A stretch of DNA of 64,000 nucleotides from Ascarosepion bandense (GCA_037127315.1 JBBBDQ010000346.1:6162501-6226500), one strand, 5' to 3'. Counted from the stretch's first letter, positions 20,796 to 32,189 are shown. The notes: generated by a model from the letters alone, not told the origin. Program-made: numbers and translations.

Positions 20796-21430
20796 AATCT
20801 ATTCTGCACATATACAAATCTACCATCCGCCCGTGTATTGAATATTGCTGCCATATTTGGTCGGGTGCCCCTGCTGCTCTCCTTGGGCTTCTTGACAAAA
20901 TACAAAGGAGGATCTGTAACGTGGTTGATACTGACTTGGCAGACCGGCTGCAGCCGCTCTCACACCGGCGTGATGTGGCTTCCCTGTGCCTCTTCTACAA
21001 GTACTTTCATGGCTTCTGCTCCGATGAGCTTAGATCACTGGTGCCGCCTAAGCACGAATTTACACGAGATACTAGATTAGCAACTAGGCCCCACCCTTTT
21101 ACAGTTAAACAAATAAGATGTAACCGTAAATTCTACTCCAACAGCTTCTTTTCTCGCGCTTCCCGCCTGTGGAACTCCCTTCCACAAGTCTGCTTTCCCG
21201 ACAGTTACAATCTCCAGGTGTTTAAATGTAGGCTCAATAGACACCTCCTATCACACTTACTCCCAACTATTCTCACAACACTCTCATCTACCCAACCCTC
21301 ATTCTCGGTATCCTTACCCGCCTATCACCCACCCTCTGTCATTTCCTATATTTAACCAGCCTTTCTCCACTCTACGTAACCCCCTGCACAGTAGTGGCAG
21401 TGACATGCCTTGCTCGGGCTGAAACGCTTA
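20796..21430 (+). mobile_element. LINE-A copy 2, C-terminal fragment with A-rich tail
   Basis: Encodes ILHIYKSTIRPCIEYCCHIW (with a frameshift near 20850), LSHRRDVASLCLFYKYFHGF, CSDELRSLVPP, FYSNSFFSRASRLWNSLPQ, and YNLQVFKCRLNRHLLSHLLP before the stop at about 21353. The 3' UTR ends in GGCAGTGACATGCCTTGCTC, GGGCTGAAACGC and an A tail. It is 5'-truncated and is the best preserved C-terminus of this family in the window. Confidence 0.85.
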
Positions 21431-21442
21431 TAAAAAAAAAAA

Positions 21443-21715
21443 ATGGATATCGACTCGGAACGAGAAATGGGAGTGCCGATTTTGAATTCTAGGTGAATTT
21501 GTTTCATTCACATACTCGCAAATACCCTTGGGAAAGGTATTAATCTGTCGCTTCCTTCCAGCTATTGGTTAAATACTAGGACAGATTGGATTCTATAGCC
21601 TTGGTTGGAAATCAGTCCACCGCAGAAAATAATGGCAACCTACTGCGCGAAAATCTTCTGTCCAGTCAGTCATGTCTCTTTCGAGATATGATCGCCTAAG
21701 CGTGTATCTCGTAAA
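21443..21715 (+). mobile_element. SINE1, 5'-truncated, inserted in the LINE-A poly(A) tail
   Basis: Begins at ATGGATATCGACTCGGAACG directly after an A12 run and follows the SINE1 body to ATGATCGCC and GTGTATCTCGTA, where the terminal GGCAC and GACT tail are lost. Moderate divergence. Confidence 0.75.
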
Positions 21716-22660
21716 TGTGCTTGTGAACGCTAATCGAGAAATAATCAACGTTTCAAACGAACCCATCGTTACTCAAAATTAATCTCAGATGTGATTTATG
21801 AAATAGGTGAAAACAAGCAAGTATTCATTATCAATATGATTAGAATAAAAATATAACAATTTTTATGGACAATTAATTAATACTGCAAAGAATAGTTTGT
21901 TTGTGAATCGTTAAAGTACTGAGAGACTCAACTTGTATAAAGTGGCTATTCTTCGGTGGGTGCAGAAGGTGCCATTACCTCCCAATTTTCGCTGACTCCT
22001 CAGTTGCCACCCAATTTTTGTAGCTTCAAAATTTATTAAACTTAACAGTCCATGATTTGATGAGAGTAGATCTTCAGCACTTTTCTCTACGTTTTCTTTT
22101 CCATTTAGCAATGCCGGCATTTGTTAAAATAATTAAAAAAGCGGTTGGTAGAAAATCAATTTAACTCTCTTCTTTCTATATTTATAGTGGTCAACGCTGA
22201 GCACCAAAATGATTCTTTTTTAAACGAACGATCAATTGAACCATACATCTTTTCGTCGTTTCACTCATATTCGATTCCTTACGGCTAAACCCAATTATAT
22301 TTCCAAACATCTTTTTACAAAACAGCACAATCACACACATGACACTACAACTATAAACCAACACTGCATTATGGGTAAACTTTAAATTATAAGAAATGCA
22401 TATCAACAACAGACAGCAATACAGAAGAAGCAAAAATGTTGACGTTAGATGCTGAATATTCTGCAACTTTTATTGCACTTTCATTCATTTTCATTTAACA
22501 CATCACTCAATAAGAGCATGACACATAGATGGCGCTACTCATAAAAAAACCCATATGATGTTTATGAATTACTAACCTTCAAATGGTACGTGACAAAATT
22601 TGGGCCCAATCGGAATATTAGTTTACTAATTGCAGTTATTTAAGTGAAGCTACTGTTGCA
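21716..22660. other. Stretch without identified gene, possibly 5' flank of mariner
   Basis: Two minus-strand open frames (21911-22120 and 22191-22466) have no recognisable motif. The segment 22500-22660 may be the 5' non-coding end of the adjacent mariner relic; its terminal inverted repeat was not identified. Confidence 0.4.
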
Positions 22661-23873
22661 ATCAATGGAAAAATCTGAATTTCATGTGTTGATAAAGCGT
22701 TGATTTCTGATGAGAAAAATACTGTTCGAACAAAGCAATGACTTGATAAGTGTTATTCGGACTCTGACCTGTAGGAAACAATGGGATTGAGGTGGTTTGT
22801 TGACTTTAAACGCGGTCGTATAGACACAAATGATGCTGAACGCTTAGGTCACCCAAAATCGGCAGCAGTCTCGGAAAACACAAAAAAATCCACAAACTCA
22901 TTTAGGTCGATCGTAAATTAAATTTTTTCGTTAAGATAGCAGAGGAACATATCAGAAGGCAGTGTATTCATCATTTTACATGAACATTTGTCAATGAGAA
23001 AGCTGTGTTCAAAGTGGGTGCCGCGTTTGCTTACAATCGATTACAAACAACACGATGACGATTCAGAGCGTTGAGAAGTTTTTGCATAATATGTGATAAT
23101 ATATCAAACAGATACACCACTTTAATCCGGAGTCAAATCGGCAGTCAGATGAGTGGACAGCAGCAGGTGAAAGCTATCCAAAGCAATGCCAGCATCAGCA
23201 GGCCTGGTTTTACCTTCTTTGGGATGCGCAAGGTATGTTGTTCATCGATTACCTTGAGAAAAAAAGAAACATCAATATCGAATATTATATAGCACTATTG
23301 GTGCGTTTGAAGGAAGAAATTGCGAACAAAACGGTCACAAATGAAGAAGAACATTGATCTACATGAATTGCACTTCGAATTGCTTCCGCATCCACCCTAT
23401 TCTCTCGATCTGCCTCCCACTCACTTCTGGTTGTTTGCAGACTTAAGCATTCGTCACTAGACTGACGAATCTATAACACTGTCAGTACTCTGCCTTCGGG
23501 TGGAGGGTGCTCTCTGCTTCCGAGCAGAGAGCAATAACCCAGTCGTGGTTCCGCCGAAGGGTAGAAGCACGACTGGGGAATATTAGACAGACATTTTTGG
23601 CTGACCATATAGCCCGGAAAGCCCAGTTATAAACTGACCATGTGTCATATGTTGCTCTTACTGGGAGGGACAGCTAAATAATGCAGACTTCAAAAGAATG
23701 CTCAAGGGAAAAAGATTTGGCCCCAATGAAGAAATGATATCTAAAACTAATGAGTCTTTTGAGGTCAAAGACAAATCGTTCTACAAAAAATACATCGAAT
23801 TGTTAGAGAAACGTTGGAATCAGTGTATCACCCTAGAAGGAGACTATGTTAATCAATAAAATCTAATTTTGCC
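22661..23873 (+). pseudogene. Mariner transposase relic, nearly full length, interrupted
   Basis: Reading across frames recovers most of a mariner transposase. MEKSEFHVLIKR starts near 22662; GLLTLNAVV and TQNRQQS-type linker segments follow. Then ISEGSVFIILHEHLSMRKLC with SKWVPRLLTIDYKQ lies at about 22950-23050, and FIDYLEKK-like sequence at about 23240. The distal catalytic region is PHPPYSPDLPPTHFWLFADL near 23385-23445. The end, KDKSFYKKYIELLEKRWNQC and ITLEGDYVNQ, reaches a stop at about 23860. Many frameshifts and stops are present. A 237-bp hairpin element (23445-23681) splits the C-terminal coding part. Confidence 0.75.
23445..23681. mobile_element. R5 two-hairpin element, single copy with 9-bp target-site duplication
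   Basis: TGCAGACTT is duplicated at 23436-23444 and 23682-23690, and joining the flanks restores the mariner reading. The element has two strong hairpins: GCTCTCTGCT-TCCG-AGCAGAGAGC (UNCG-type loop) and CCCAGTCGTGGTTC with its complement around a 12-base loop, slightly eroded here. No coding capacity. The same element occurs as a tandem array at 32.85-33.79 kb. Confidence 0.8.
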
Positions 23874-24660
23874 TAAAATTTGTTTTATTATTAGTTAGGC
23901 TCGGGATTTATTGAGTAATGAATTATTTTTTTTTAATATAATCTAACCGATTTCATCTAGTGAAGTAATATATTTAAACCCAAACTCATCCCTAAATTTA
24001 GTATACGATAGTACTGGAATATGAAAATGAAACACTGCTTTTGTTTGCCCCACAACTCCTCAGAAAAATCTTTCCTAGTTCCACAGTCGCCACTGCTTGC
24101 ATATATAGTTTTACAATCATCTGACGAAGAGTTCTTAATATTGTCACTTTAAATAAGTGGGCGGAAGTTTTTCGTTTATGAGAGTGATTCTCTTCGAATC
24201 ATTTTTCACGATTCTGAATTTTATAGGTTAGGCGTTGTTACTAATATATATTTGTTCATTTCAGATTTTCTCGTGGTTGAAGTTTATATACTAACGTTTT
24301 GAACACTGTACTCTCCAATCAATTTCACTCGTCAGTCTGATTGTAAATATTTATTTCATCAGCTTCGTTAAGTCGTTCTCATTGTTGAAGTATCCATACC
24401 GTGTCCAGTGTTCAAATCCAGTATGTATTTGAAAATTGGGTATTTTCCGGTTACCTCTCCACTGAGTCTAGATATTAAACAATTCCGATTTTTAATGTGG
24501 AAATTCTGAGTCCGTAAGCTCGGGCAAAAGCTCCTGTAGAATTTGTCTGTCTGTAAGGATTTGAACACTGGACATTGGCTGGATACATATAAATTTTCTT
24601 AATATGAATTTATCATCAAATGAAGCATTTATTTTAATGATAAATAATTACGTAGTTCTT
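23874..24660. other. Stretch without identified gene
   Basis: AT-rich DNA. A minus-strand frame at 24368-24568 shows no recognisable motif. Confidence 0.4.
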
Positions 24661-24676
24661 ATCTATCCCTCTCTCT

Positions 24677-24678
<2 letters not shown>

Positions 24679-24722
<44 letters not shown>
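24679..24722. repeat. (TA)n microsatellite
   Basis: About 22 TA units adjoining the CTAG end of H2 copy 2. Confidence 0.95.
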
Positions 24723-24724
<2 letters not shown>

Positions 24725-26622
24725 TAGCATCATAGCCCGACGTTGGCCGTGTAACTCAGAACATTTTAGTAGGAGGACTTGGTTATATAAAAAATAATTA
24801 TATAAAAAATTCTTGTTTAAAAATTGCTCAAAAATTACCTTAAAAAAGTCTATTTTCTTTTGTTTTGCAAAAATGTGATTTGATTTTTTGTGTGACATTG
24901 TAAACAACATTGCGTTTGTTTTTGTTTCCAAATTACAGGAGAAAATATTTACATTTTTTATTGCCTAAATGAATTTAACAAAAAATTATTTATTTTGTTT
25001 TACTGAAGTTAGAAATATAAAATCTATTACGCTCTCAGTTCAGAAATTTTCGAAGAATATTTAAAAATATAGACATTTAATTTTAGAGGAAAAAATTAAA
25101 TAGAAAGACTCATCTTTTTAAATAAAAATATTTTAGTCGGGTTTGACACGTGTGATTTGATTTCTGTGACGTAATTCAGCAACCATCTTAGATCTTAGAT
25201 GTTTTACGGAACAAATATAAACAATCTGCTCCATTGGCCAAAAAGTGCGAAAAATAAAATTGCTGAACTTTGTGACACCACGTTTGCCCGACTGGCAACC
25301 CTCAGGTCAGATCCTGGTCGAGACGGCTCCAAATGTGACGCCTCAGGCCGAGCTGGCCGTCAGTCTAATGTGACGCTCGTTCTCGCTGACGGTCGGTCGA
25401 TCCCAGTTGTGATATTGCTACCCAGTTGCCGGTTGGTTTGGTCACTGTTGCTGGTCGTAACTATCTCGTCCGATGATGTCGTCACAAAAGCTGGTTTACA
25501 AGACGTCTTCTGCAACAACGGGCTACTGTCTCAGAAACAATGTCTTTCTTTTCTCAGGAATACAGTTGTCGAAAGTGATATACAGCTGTCGAAAATGCTG
25601 GTTACAAAGGAGGGAGAAAGTTAGCTAAAAGCATCATAGCTTCTAATCCTTAAGAAAAAGAAAATGTCTTTTTTAAGTTTCGTTAGTGTCGTTAAAGTGG
25701 ACAGAGATGTTCAGATTTTCACTAAAATCTAGTCCGTATTATCTAAAATTAAATCTGTCCGTTTCTCGTTTTCGTGATGTAAAGTTCTTTCGGGTTTTGT
25801 CGGAATCTGACGGAATGTGCCGAATCGGAGGCGGTCATTGGCGGCGAATGTGGTGGTGGTTGTCTGCCCAAAATCCGAAAAACAATTTAGCGTTTCTTGT
25901 CGAGAATCTATTTTTATAACCATTTTCAATCCTCTCTGGGGATCTAGCCTGCTCACAGACTTCGACCAATGAAATCGTTTTCCGCCCACTCGATTTGCGC
26001 AAGGGCTTTAGCTCGACGAATGAGATTTCGCCAGCTCACATTGGATTTCGATTTTGTCCAATTTAACACAGACTCTTGTTTGCCAGAGAGCCCGTCGGGA
26101 GACCCTGGCCCCGCGTAACCTTATCAAATAATTCTGACACCTGTTTTGTCTAAACGTTTTCAGCCTACCGAAATGTTCATTTCAAACCCAAAAGAAGAAA
26201 AATTTACATTTCCTTTTTCTTTTCTTTCCCAGAAATAGATTTTATATTCCCCGGATTTTAGAAGGTACATGATAGTAAAAATAGCTGATTTTTCTATCTT
26301 CATATTTTACAAGCATTTGATAGTATTAAAATTATTATTATTTTTTTTTACATAAACTCACATCGGGTATTGCAGGGAAAGCATTACTAATAATATTGCT
26401 AATATCAATTTCTCTCTCTCCGTTGTATTAAACCAAACAAGGGAAAGTATCCCCGCGGGAGAAGGAAAAGTATCCTCGCAGGAGACAGTGTCACACTTAA
26501 ACTCAAAAAGTATGTGTCGACCTGGCTTCCCTGTAGATATGTGTGCCTAGAACCTTTGAATGGCGGAGCTTAAAAAATGTAGGCGTGCATAGCTTACAGT
26601 CACACACAGGGTCACAGATTGC

Positions 26623-26627
<5 letters not shown>
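24723..26627 (-). mobile_element. H2 Helitron-like element, copy 2, carrying an LTR-like insertion
   Basis: Starts ACTAGCATCATAGCCCGACG and matches H2 copy 1 through AAAAAGTGCGAAA-ATTGCTGAACTT, then resumes after 26495 with AAAAAGTATGTGTCGACCTG and ends at CACAGATTGCC. The intervening 1225 bases are absent from copy 1. The open frames at 25199-25624 and 25686-25919 straddle or lie in the insertion and show no domain. Confidence 0.55.
25271..26495. mobile_element. Probable solo LTR inserted in H2
   Basis: TGTGACAC at the left and GTGTCACA at the right form the TG...CA ends with short inverted repeats seen in LTRs. CTT (or ACTT if one terminal A is shared) is duplicated at 25268-25270 and 26496-26498, and H2 copy 1 supplies the empty site. 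Base composition is less AT-rich than the host element. No internal retroviral-like region is adjacent, so a solo LTR is the simplest reading. A DNA transposon with 8-bp termini is an alternative. Orientation is unresolved. Confidence 0.5.

Positions 26628-26683
<56 letters not shown>
26628..26683. repeat. (TA)n microsatellite at the H2 5' end
   Basis: About 28 TA units, one of the longest pure arrays here. Confidence 0.95.
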
Positions 26684-26689
<6 letters not shown>

Positions 26690-28124
26690 GATTTTTTGAT
26701 TAAAAATACTTTGCGGCACGGAAATTTCTGTTTCGAGATTTCTACCTCATCATCCGATGATTTTCATTTAAATATATAAAAATAAAAACGATTGTAATTT
26801 ATATACATGGGAAGACATAAAAATTTATATGTGCTCAATTTCACTAATCAGAATAGAAATTCACTTTAAATCTTTTTAAAAAAAGTTTATATTTTTGGGG
26901 AATACATGATTTTTTTCAATCTTAAAGGTCAAAGTGTCAACGTAATTTTTATAACCCCTGTCTAAACCCTATTTTCGTTGATGTATCCATTATTGCTCCA
27001 AATTTTTATTTTAGCATTCTCCATATCGCAATAATATATATACTGGGTAAATGTATGACAAAGTGACTAAATGGATAAAGCTCTCGTGTGATGTGTTTCG
27101 GTCTTTAAGACTTCATCGGAATAAATTTGCTACCTTGGTGCGACTACACTTGCCCGCGCTCAAATAAGGCTGAGAAATATTTTTCTTAATATAATCTAGC
27201 CAATTTCATTTAACTTCTTTTTAATCTTACTTATTTTTAATTTTTTGTTTTCGTTAGCTATTGTTATTAATTTTACTGTGATTGTAGAATATCTGCCAGG
27301 AATGGTGTAAGGTTATCACAGAGTGGGATGCCTGTAGAATAATCTATTTCCTCTATTAATCTATTTGTACTAAATGCATACATTCAGAAGAACTCTGCTT
27401 GTATTCAGAGTTCATTAAAGCTTACGCTTAAGTAAATACGAATTGCTTCTAACTAGTCCTATACAATTTAATGAACTCTCGTTGTAAACCATTTTGATAA
27501 TGGTTAATCTACTCCATCCAGAAAAGCTTTTATGGGCCCCAACGCGCCTGCCGTTGAACTACAATATCGTCACTCGAGAAAATGTTTTCACAAAAATTTT
27601 CATAAATATTTTTTAAATAACTACCTGCTTAAGTACACTACTCAACGAAATATGGCCCAGCACAAGTTTTGAGTATTTTTCAGACAAATTCTTCCGACGA
27701 AGAGGCATTACTAACCCTGGACAAAATCTATATTAAAAGGAGAATTGAAACTGTCTTTAGTAATTTCTGGATGCAAATCGTCATCTTCCCTCAGAATCAA
27801 TTGACGGATTTTATCAGAACTTGGTAAATTAAGTAAAGACTGCTCCTTTTTGTCACTATCAGCGGAGCAGAATCAAGTCGAATTGATACGAGATACCTTC
27901 ACAAAACAGACTTAGATACACGAATATCCGATAAGGAATACTCGAAAATATCACCTTAATGTTACAGAAGACTCATGACCTGGTACCTGCACTAGATTTA
28001 TCAAAAAATGCTAAAAAGTACCATACAAATGTAATAATGTCACATAACTCTTCATTTATTTTGTCCTACCCCTATTGTATAAAAAATTAGACTCTCCAAA
28101 AAGCAGCCTTACACGGACATGTTT
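26684..28124. other. Stretch with no confident gene; weak exon candidate at 27684-27823
   Basis: AT-rich. At 27684-27823 a 140-base open segment follows GAGTATTTTTCAG and precedes GGTAAATT. It would read TNSSDEEALLTLDKIYIKRR and continue 26 codons. Its phases (0 in, 2 out) do not match the candidate exon at 28141, so chance is likely. Hairpin strings resembling degenerate hammerhead cores lie near 26730-26765 and 27090-27125 on the minus strand. Confidence 0.35.
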
Positions 28125-28140
28125 TTTTTTTTCTCCACAG

Positions 28141-28268
28141 ACAAGAGACGTGAGAAGTCATTATGCCTGCTAGAAGGGACAAGTGATATAGATGCGGAAA
28201 GCAGGGACGGTGGGCTGATGTTTTCCAAGTACAAAAGCAAGCGAAATGGTAACTTGTTAGACTTCAGT
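28141..28268 (+). CDS. Candidate host exon (function unknown)
   Basis: A strong 3' splice-site context (T10, CTCCACAG, ending at 28140) opens a frame reading KRREKSLCLLEGTSDIDAES, then RDGGLMFSKYKSKRNGNLLD and F. Two donors are possible: AAATG|GTAACT (exon to 28248, 108 bp, symmetrical phase 1-1) or CAGT|GTATGT (exon to 28268). The amino-acid composition looks protein-like, unlike the surrounding low-complexity frames. GNLLDF recurs at 30707-30724 with only synonymous differences. No family is recognised. The upstream and downstream exons would lie outside or far away, as in genes with long introns. Confidence 0.4.
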
Positions 28269-28297
28269 GTATGTATATTTATTAATTCACATAACTC

Positions 28298-28299
<2 letters not shown>

Positions 28300-28353
<54 letters not shown>

Positions 28354-28379
28354 GTATATATATATATATATATATATAC
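28300..28379. repeat. (CT)n(TA)n microsatellite
   Basis: About 25 CT units and 12 TA units directly 3' of the candidate exon, abutting a Helitron-like end. Confidence 0.95.
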
Positions 28380-28725
28380 TAACTGTATAGCCCGGATTTG
28401 CTCATTTTTTTTAGTGGTTAATTTAAAATGGTAAGGTTAAGTGCTTATTCAAAAAGCTCTACTATGAGTTTGCCGTAATGCGTAAGGTAATAACAGTGCA
28501 AAGTACTTATTGGTTTGTTTTATTTGTAAAACGGGATTCATGCTTGGTCAATTTGACCAATAAACGGGAATAATTTACGTACAGTTCGAAGACCGGGCGC
28601 GCGCGCTACAGGTGGCTGTAATGCAATGCGATGACGCTGTGACGCAGAAGAAGGGAATGCATTGTCCTTGCAACGTTGGAGGGGTTGGCATCTTGTAGAA
28701 AACGTGAAATTGTTATGGCATATAA
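28378..28725 (-). mobile_element. Possible Helitron-like fragment
   Basis: ACTAACTGTATAGCCCGG at the left edge resembles the H1/H2 terminus but would end in TTAG rather than CTAG. The body (GC-rich block with GGGCGCGCGCGC near 28595) does not match H1 or H2. Assignment is weak. Confidence 0.3.
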
Positions 28726-28729
28726 TATG

Positions 28730-29340
28730 CCACTATTGCGCATGGGGGTACATAGAGGAGAGTGATGAGAAAGTGTGGTTAGTTATAGGGAATGTCGGAA
28801 GAAGGGTGATAGACAGATGAGGATACCGAGGATGAGGGTTGGGCAGATGGGAAGAGTGTTTGAGAGAATGGATACGAGATAGTGTAATAAGAGGTGTCTA
28901 TTGACCTTACATTTAAATTCCTGAAGATTGTAGCTGTAGGAGAAGTGAGTATATGGAAGGGAATTCCACAGGCGGAAAGTGCGAGAAAAGAAGCTGTTAG
29001 AATAGAAATTACGGTTACATTTTATCTGTTTCACTGTAAAAGAGTGAGACATAGTTACTAATCTAGTATCCCGTGCAAATTCATACCTAGAGGGCACCAG
29101 TGATCTAAGTACATCGGAGCAGAAGCCGTGAAAGAATTTATAAAAGAGGCACAGGGAAGCCACATCACGCCGGTGAGAGAGTGACTGCAGCCGGGCTGCC
29201 AAGTCGGTATCGATCACATTACAGAATATCCGTTGTATTTTGTCAAGAATACCAAGTAGAATAGCAGGGGCACCCGACCATATGTGGCTGCAGTATTCAA
29301 TACACGGTCGGATGGTAGATTTATACATATGCAGGATGGA
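28730..29340 (-). mobile_element. LINE-A copy 3, C-terminal fragment
   Basis: The minus-strand frame 28783-29328 (181 codons) reads YKSTIRPCIEYCSHIWSGAP, RLQSLSHRRDVASLCLFYKF, CSDVLRSLVPS, FYSNSFFSRTFRLWNSLPY, YNLQEFKCKVNRHLLLHYL. It is the longest open LINE-A frame in the window. It is 5'-truncated near 29340 at ATGCAGGATGG. The 3' UTR reaches GCCACTATTGCGCATGGGGG. Lack of internal stops suggests a young copy. Confidence 0.85.
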
Positions 29341-29639
29341 CTATGTTAATAATTAAAATTCCCATAATAACTAGATTTTAAGGAATTTCTATGGATTCAA
29401 TATTGAATCCAGTATTGTACCTTCTTGCAATTACGGATCTAAGGAGAATTGTTTTGTTGACGATATATGTAAATCTACCAACCTCAAAGAGAAGAAGACA
29501 AATTATAATGTATACATTGGAATTTCGGTAGGGATTCGGAAACAAAGTTTTTCTTTTCATGGAAAACTCAGAACTAAAATTTCGCAGATCGCTTTTCCGA
29601 AAGTATCTGGAACTGAAGGAAGGCGATCTAAATTCACAA

Positions 29640-30305
29640 TTAATTAATTCATTAATTAATTGGAAATTAATAGGATCAACACGTACGCCCAATAAACAGA
29701 GTGATAAATATAAACTGTGCGCAGCAAAATAAATAAATAAAATAAAATATTAAAATATCATAATCGAAATTTACTTTTAAATCAGAAGAATGGATTCGTT
29801 AGCAAGTGTCGTTACAGAAGTAAATTTAAATTTACTTAATAGGGTATTAACTAAATCCCTTTTATCTTATTTAATCATTATATTAATTTTCCCCTAAGTT
29901 TATTGATACTGGTTAGAATTTAACTGTATACATATGAAAACTCTTAAGTGCATTGCCACTGTCTACCTTTGACCTCCACCCCGGGCAAACTCCCTTCCTT
30001 CTAAATCTATCAACTAAGCTAGTGCTGCTATTAATTCTCTCACCTTTCTTTTTCCAAACTAAACTACATTTCCAGAGACACTATATTTTTTTCATTATAT
30101 GTCATGCCGGAGTTGAGAGCCTGTAAAAATGGCTATTCCTCTAAAACATTGAATTTAGATATTCCTCTAAAACAGTGAATTTAGATATGAAGTAAATATC
30201 TGTTCTGTAAATGAAATTGACCTCAAACTCTCCGTAGGATCAATCTACCTATTTAATCTGACATTATTAGGATCTACTGGGATTATTAATCAAATCTTTT
30301 CCTGG
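29640..30305 (-). repeat. U2 interspersed repeat, uninterrupted copy
   Basis: Reverse-complement match to 6060-7195 minus its U1 insertion. Internally a GATATTCCTCTAAAACA-GAATTTA word is duplicated near 30140-30180. The minus-strand open frame at 29378-29692 overlaps its end and has no recognised motif. Confidence 0.6.
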
Positions 30306-30318
30306 ATTTATTACTTCG

Positions 30319-30319
<1 letters not shown>

Positions 30320-30393
<74 letters not shown>

Positions 30394-30464
30394 CATTATT
30401 TTTAATAAAAATGAATTAAATATGTCGGTTGTTACTTCCATTTCGTTAATCTTCTGTACTTTCC

Positions 30465-30503
<39 letters not shown>
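30320..30503. repeat. (TA)n(TG)n and (TA)n microsatellites
   Basis: TA at 30320-30340, TG to 30391, and a second TA array at 30467-30503. Confidence 0.95.
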
Positions 30504-30507
<4 letters not shown>

Positions 30508-30681
30508 TTCGTTAAATTCAGTGTGCAAACGTATTTGTGTTGCTATCTCTTTTGGTTTGATTATTTAGTAAGATACGTGTATCTACTAAAAATATAGCAT
30601 AATAAGAAATAATGGTGGCTAAATATACATTAAAAAATAATTTAATTGACTTTTAACGCGATTTGGTTTTTCCTACCACAG

Positions 30682-30757
30682 AGCTCGTTTTGCCAATTTC
30701 AAAACTGGTAATCTTTTGGATTTTCATGCGCAACCATTTCCAGTTAAAGAAAAATGA
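30682..30757 (+). CDS. Candidate terminal exon or exon relic sharing GNLLDF
   Basis: After TTTTTCCTACCACAG (ending 30681) the frame reads ARFANFKTGNLLDFHAQPFP, then VKEK and a TGA at 30755-30757. Aligned with the exon at 28141, the motif KYKSKRNGNLLDF matches RFANFKTGNLLDF with conservative changes. The six GNLLDF codons differ at seven bases, all synonymous. It needs two nucleotides from an upstream exon, which neither donor of the 28141 exon provides. It may be a duplicated exon, a pseudo-exon or chance. Confidence 0.25.
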
Positions 30758-31014
30758 TTAGAAAAAGAAAAAGAAAAATAATGGCGTTGGCAATTTTGTC
30801 AATGAAGTCCTCTGTTGATGAAAGTTATAGGAGGAGAAGAGCGAGACTGGTTCAAAGTCATAGAAAATAAGAGTAATGACGACTTTTGCAACGGAGGTAT
30901 GCAGAAGAGCATCTCTTAACTCGCAGTACGATGAAGCTTCACGTAGAGTTGACATGAAAAAGCTTAAAGCGGATTGTAAACGTTGGAATTTTTTGTTCTT
31001 TCATGTTGTACGTG

Positions 31015-32030
31015 ATCACGGCACTTCACTATTTCCTGTCCTTTGTAGCTCGCCTCCTACAAAAATCTGGTGTAGGCGTCAAAGCTAACCTCGCAGCCGA
31101 GATTGAAAAAGACCTCCAATCCATATTGGACTGGGGTAAGAAATGGCTAGTAAATTTTAATGCTTCTAAAACGAAGCTACTCTCAATTAACCATCATCGA
31201 CAATCTCACCTACCTCCCATTAGCATGGACCAGGCTTCCCTCCCAGAGAGTAAAACACTACGCCTCCTTGGTCTCACACTTTCAGCGGACCTCAAATGAA
31301 ATGACTATATCGAATCCATTGCTAAATCCGCTGCTATGAAAGTCGGTTCTCTGTGTAGGGCCCGGAAGTTTTTTCCGTCTAAATCTATCCTGCACATATA
31401 TAAATTGAATACTGCTGCCATATCTGGTCGGGTGCCCCTGCTATTCTCCTCGGTCTTCTCGATGAGGTTCAGAGGAGGGTCTGTAATGTGATAGATACCG
31501 ACTTGGCAGACCGCCTGCAGTCTTTCTCCCACTGGCGCGACGTGGCTTCCCTGTGTCTCTTCTATAAATACTTTCACGGCTTCTGCTCCGATGAACTTAG
31601 ATCACTGGTGCCCCCTAAATACGAATTTGAACGAGATACTAGATTAGAAACTAGATCCCACCCTTTTACAGTGAAACCGATAAAATGCAACCGTAACTTC
31701 TACTCCAACAGTTTCTTTTCTCGCACTTCCTGACTGTGGAATTCTCTTCCACACGATTGCTTCCCCGACAGCTACAATCTCCAGGAGTTTAAATGTAAGT
31801 CAATAGACACCTCCTAACACACTAACCTGCTCCCATTCTATCAAACACTCTTCCCATCTGCCCAACCCTCATCCTCGGTATCTTTACTCATCTGTCACGT
31901 TCCTCCTGACATTCCCTATGTCTAACCACTCCTTCTCTTTACCTTCCCCTATGTAGCCCCATGCGCAATAGTGGCAGTGGAATGCCTTGATTGGGGTGAG
32001 ATGTTTAAAAAAAAAGAGAAAAAAAAAAGC
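31015..32030 (+). mobile_element. LINE-A copy 4, RT C-terminal half
   Basis: Starts within the RT after the YADD motif: EIEKDLQSILDWGKKWLVNF, NASKTKLLSIN, LRLLGLTLSADLK, a TGA at 31297 where Trp is expected, then ESIAKSAAMKVGSLCRARKF. A deletion of about 19 bases near 31405 removes the STIRPC segment and shifts frame. SLCLFYKYFHGFCSDELRSL and FYSNSFFSRTS follow before a stop near 31732. The 3' UTR has GCAATAGTGGCAGTGGAATG and an A/AG-rich end. Inactive. Confidence 0.85.
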
Positions 32031-32189
32031 TCTTAATAAATTTTGTTTTCCTTTTTATGTTTTAGCTAATTATTTCTCATCATAAATCTCAAGTGTCTGT
32101 TCCTAATATTAAATATAATTTCCTTTTTGTTTCCATTTACGTTCAAACATCATCATTTTCTGTCAATATTGTCCTCAGTATACTTCCCT

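Noticed and set aside
25199..25919. 141- and 77-codon frames near 25.2-25.9 kb
   Set aside because: The first crosses the H2/LTR-like junction and neither shows a domain; the open frame follows from higher GC.
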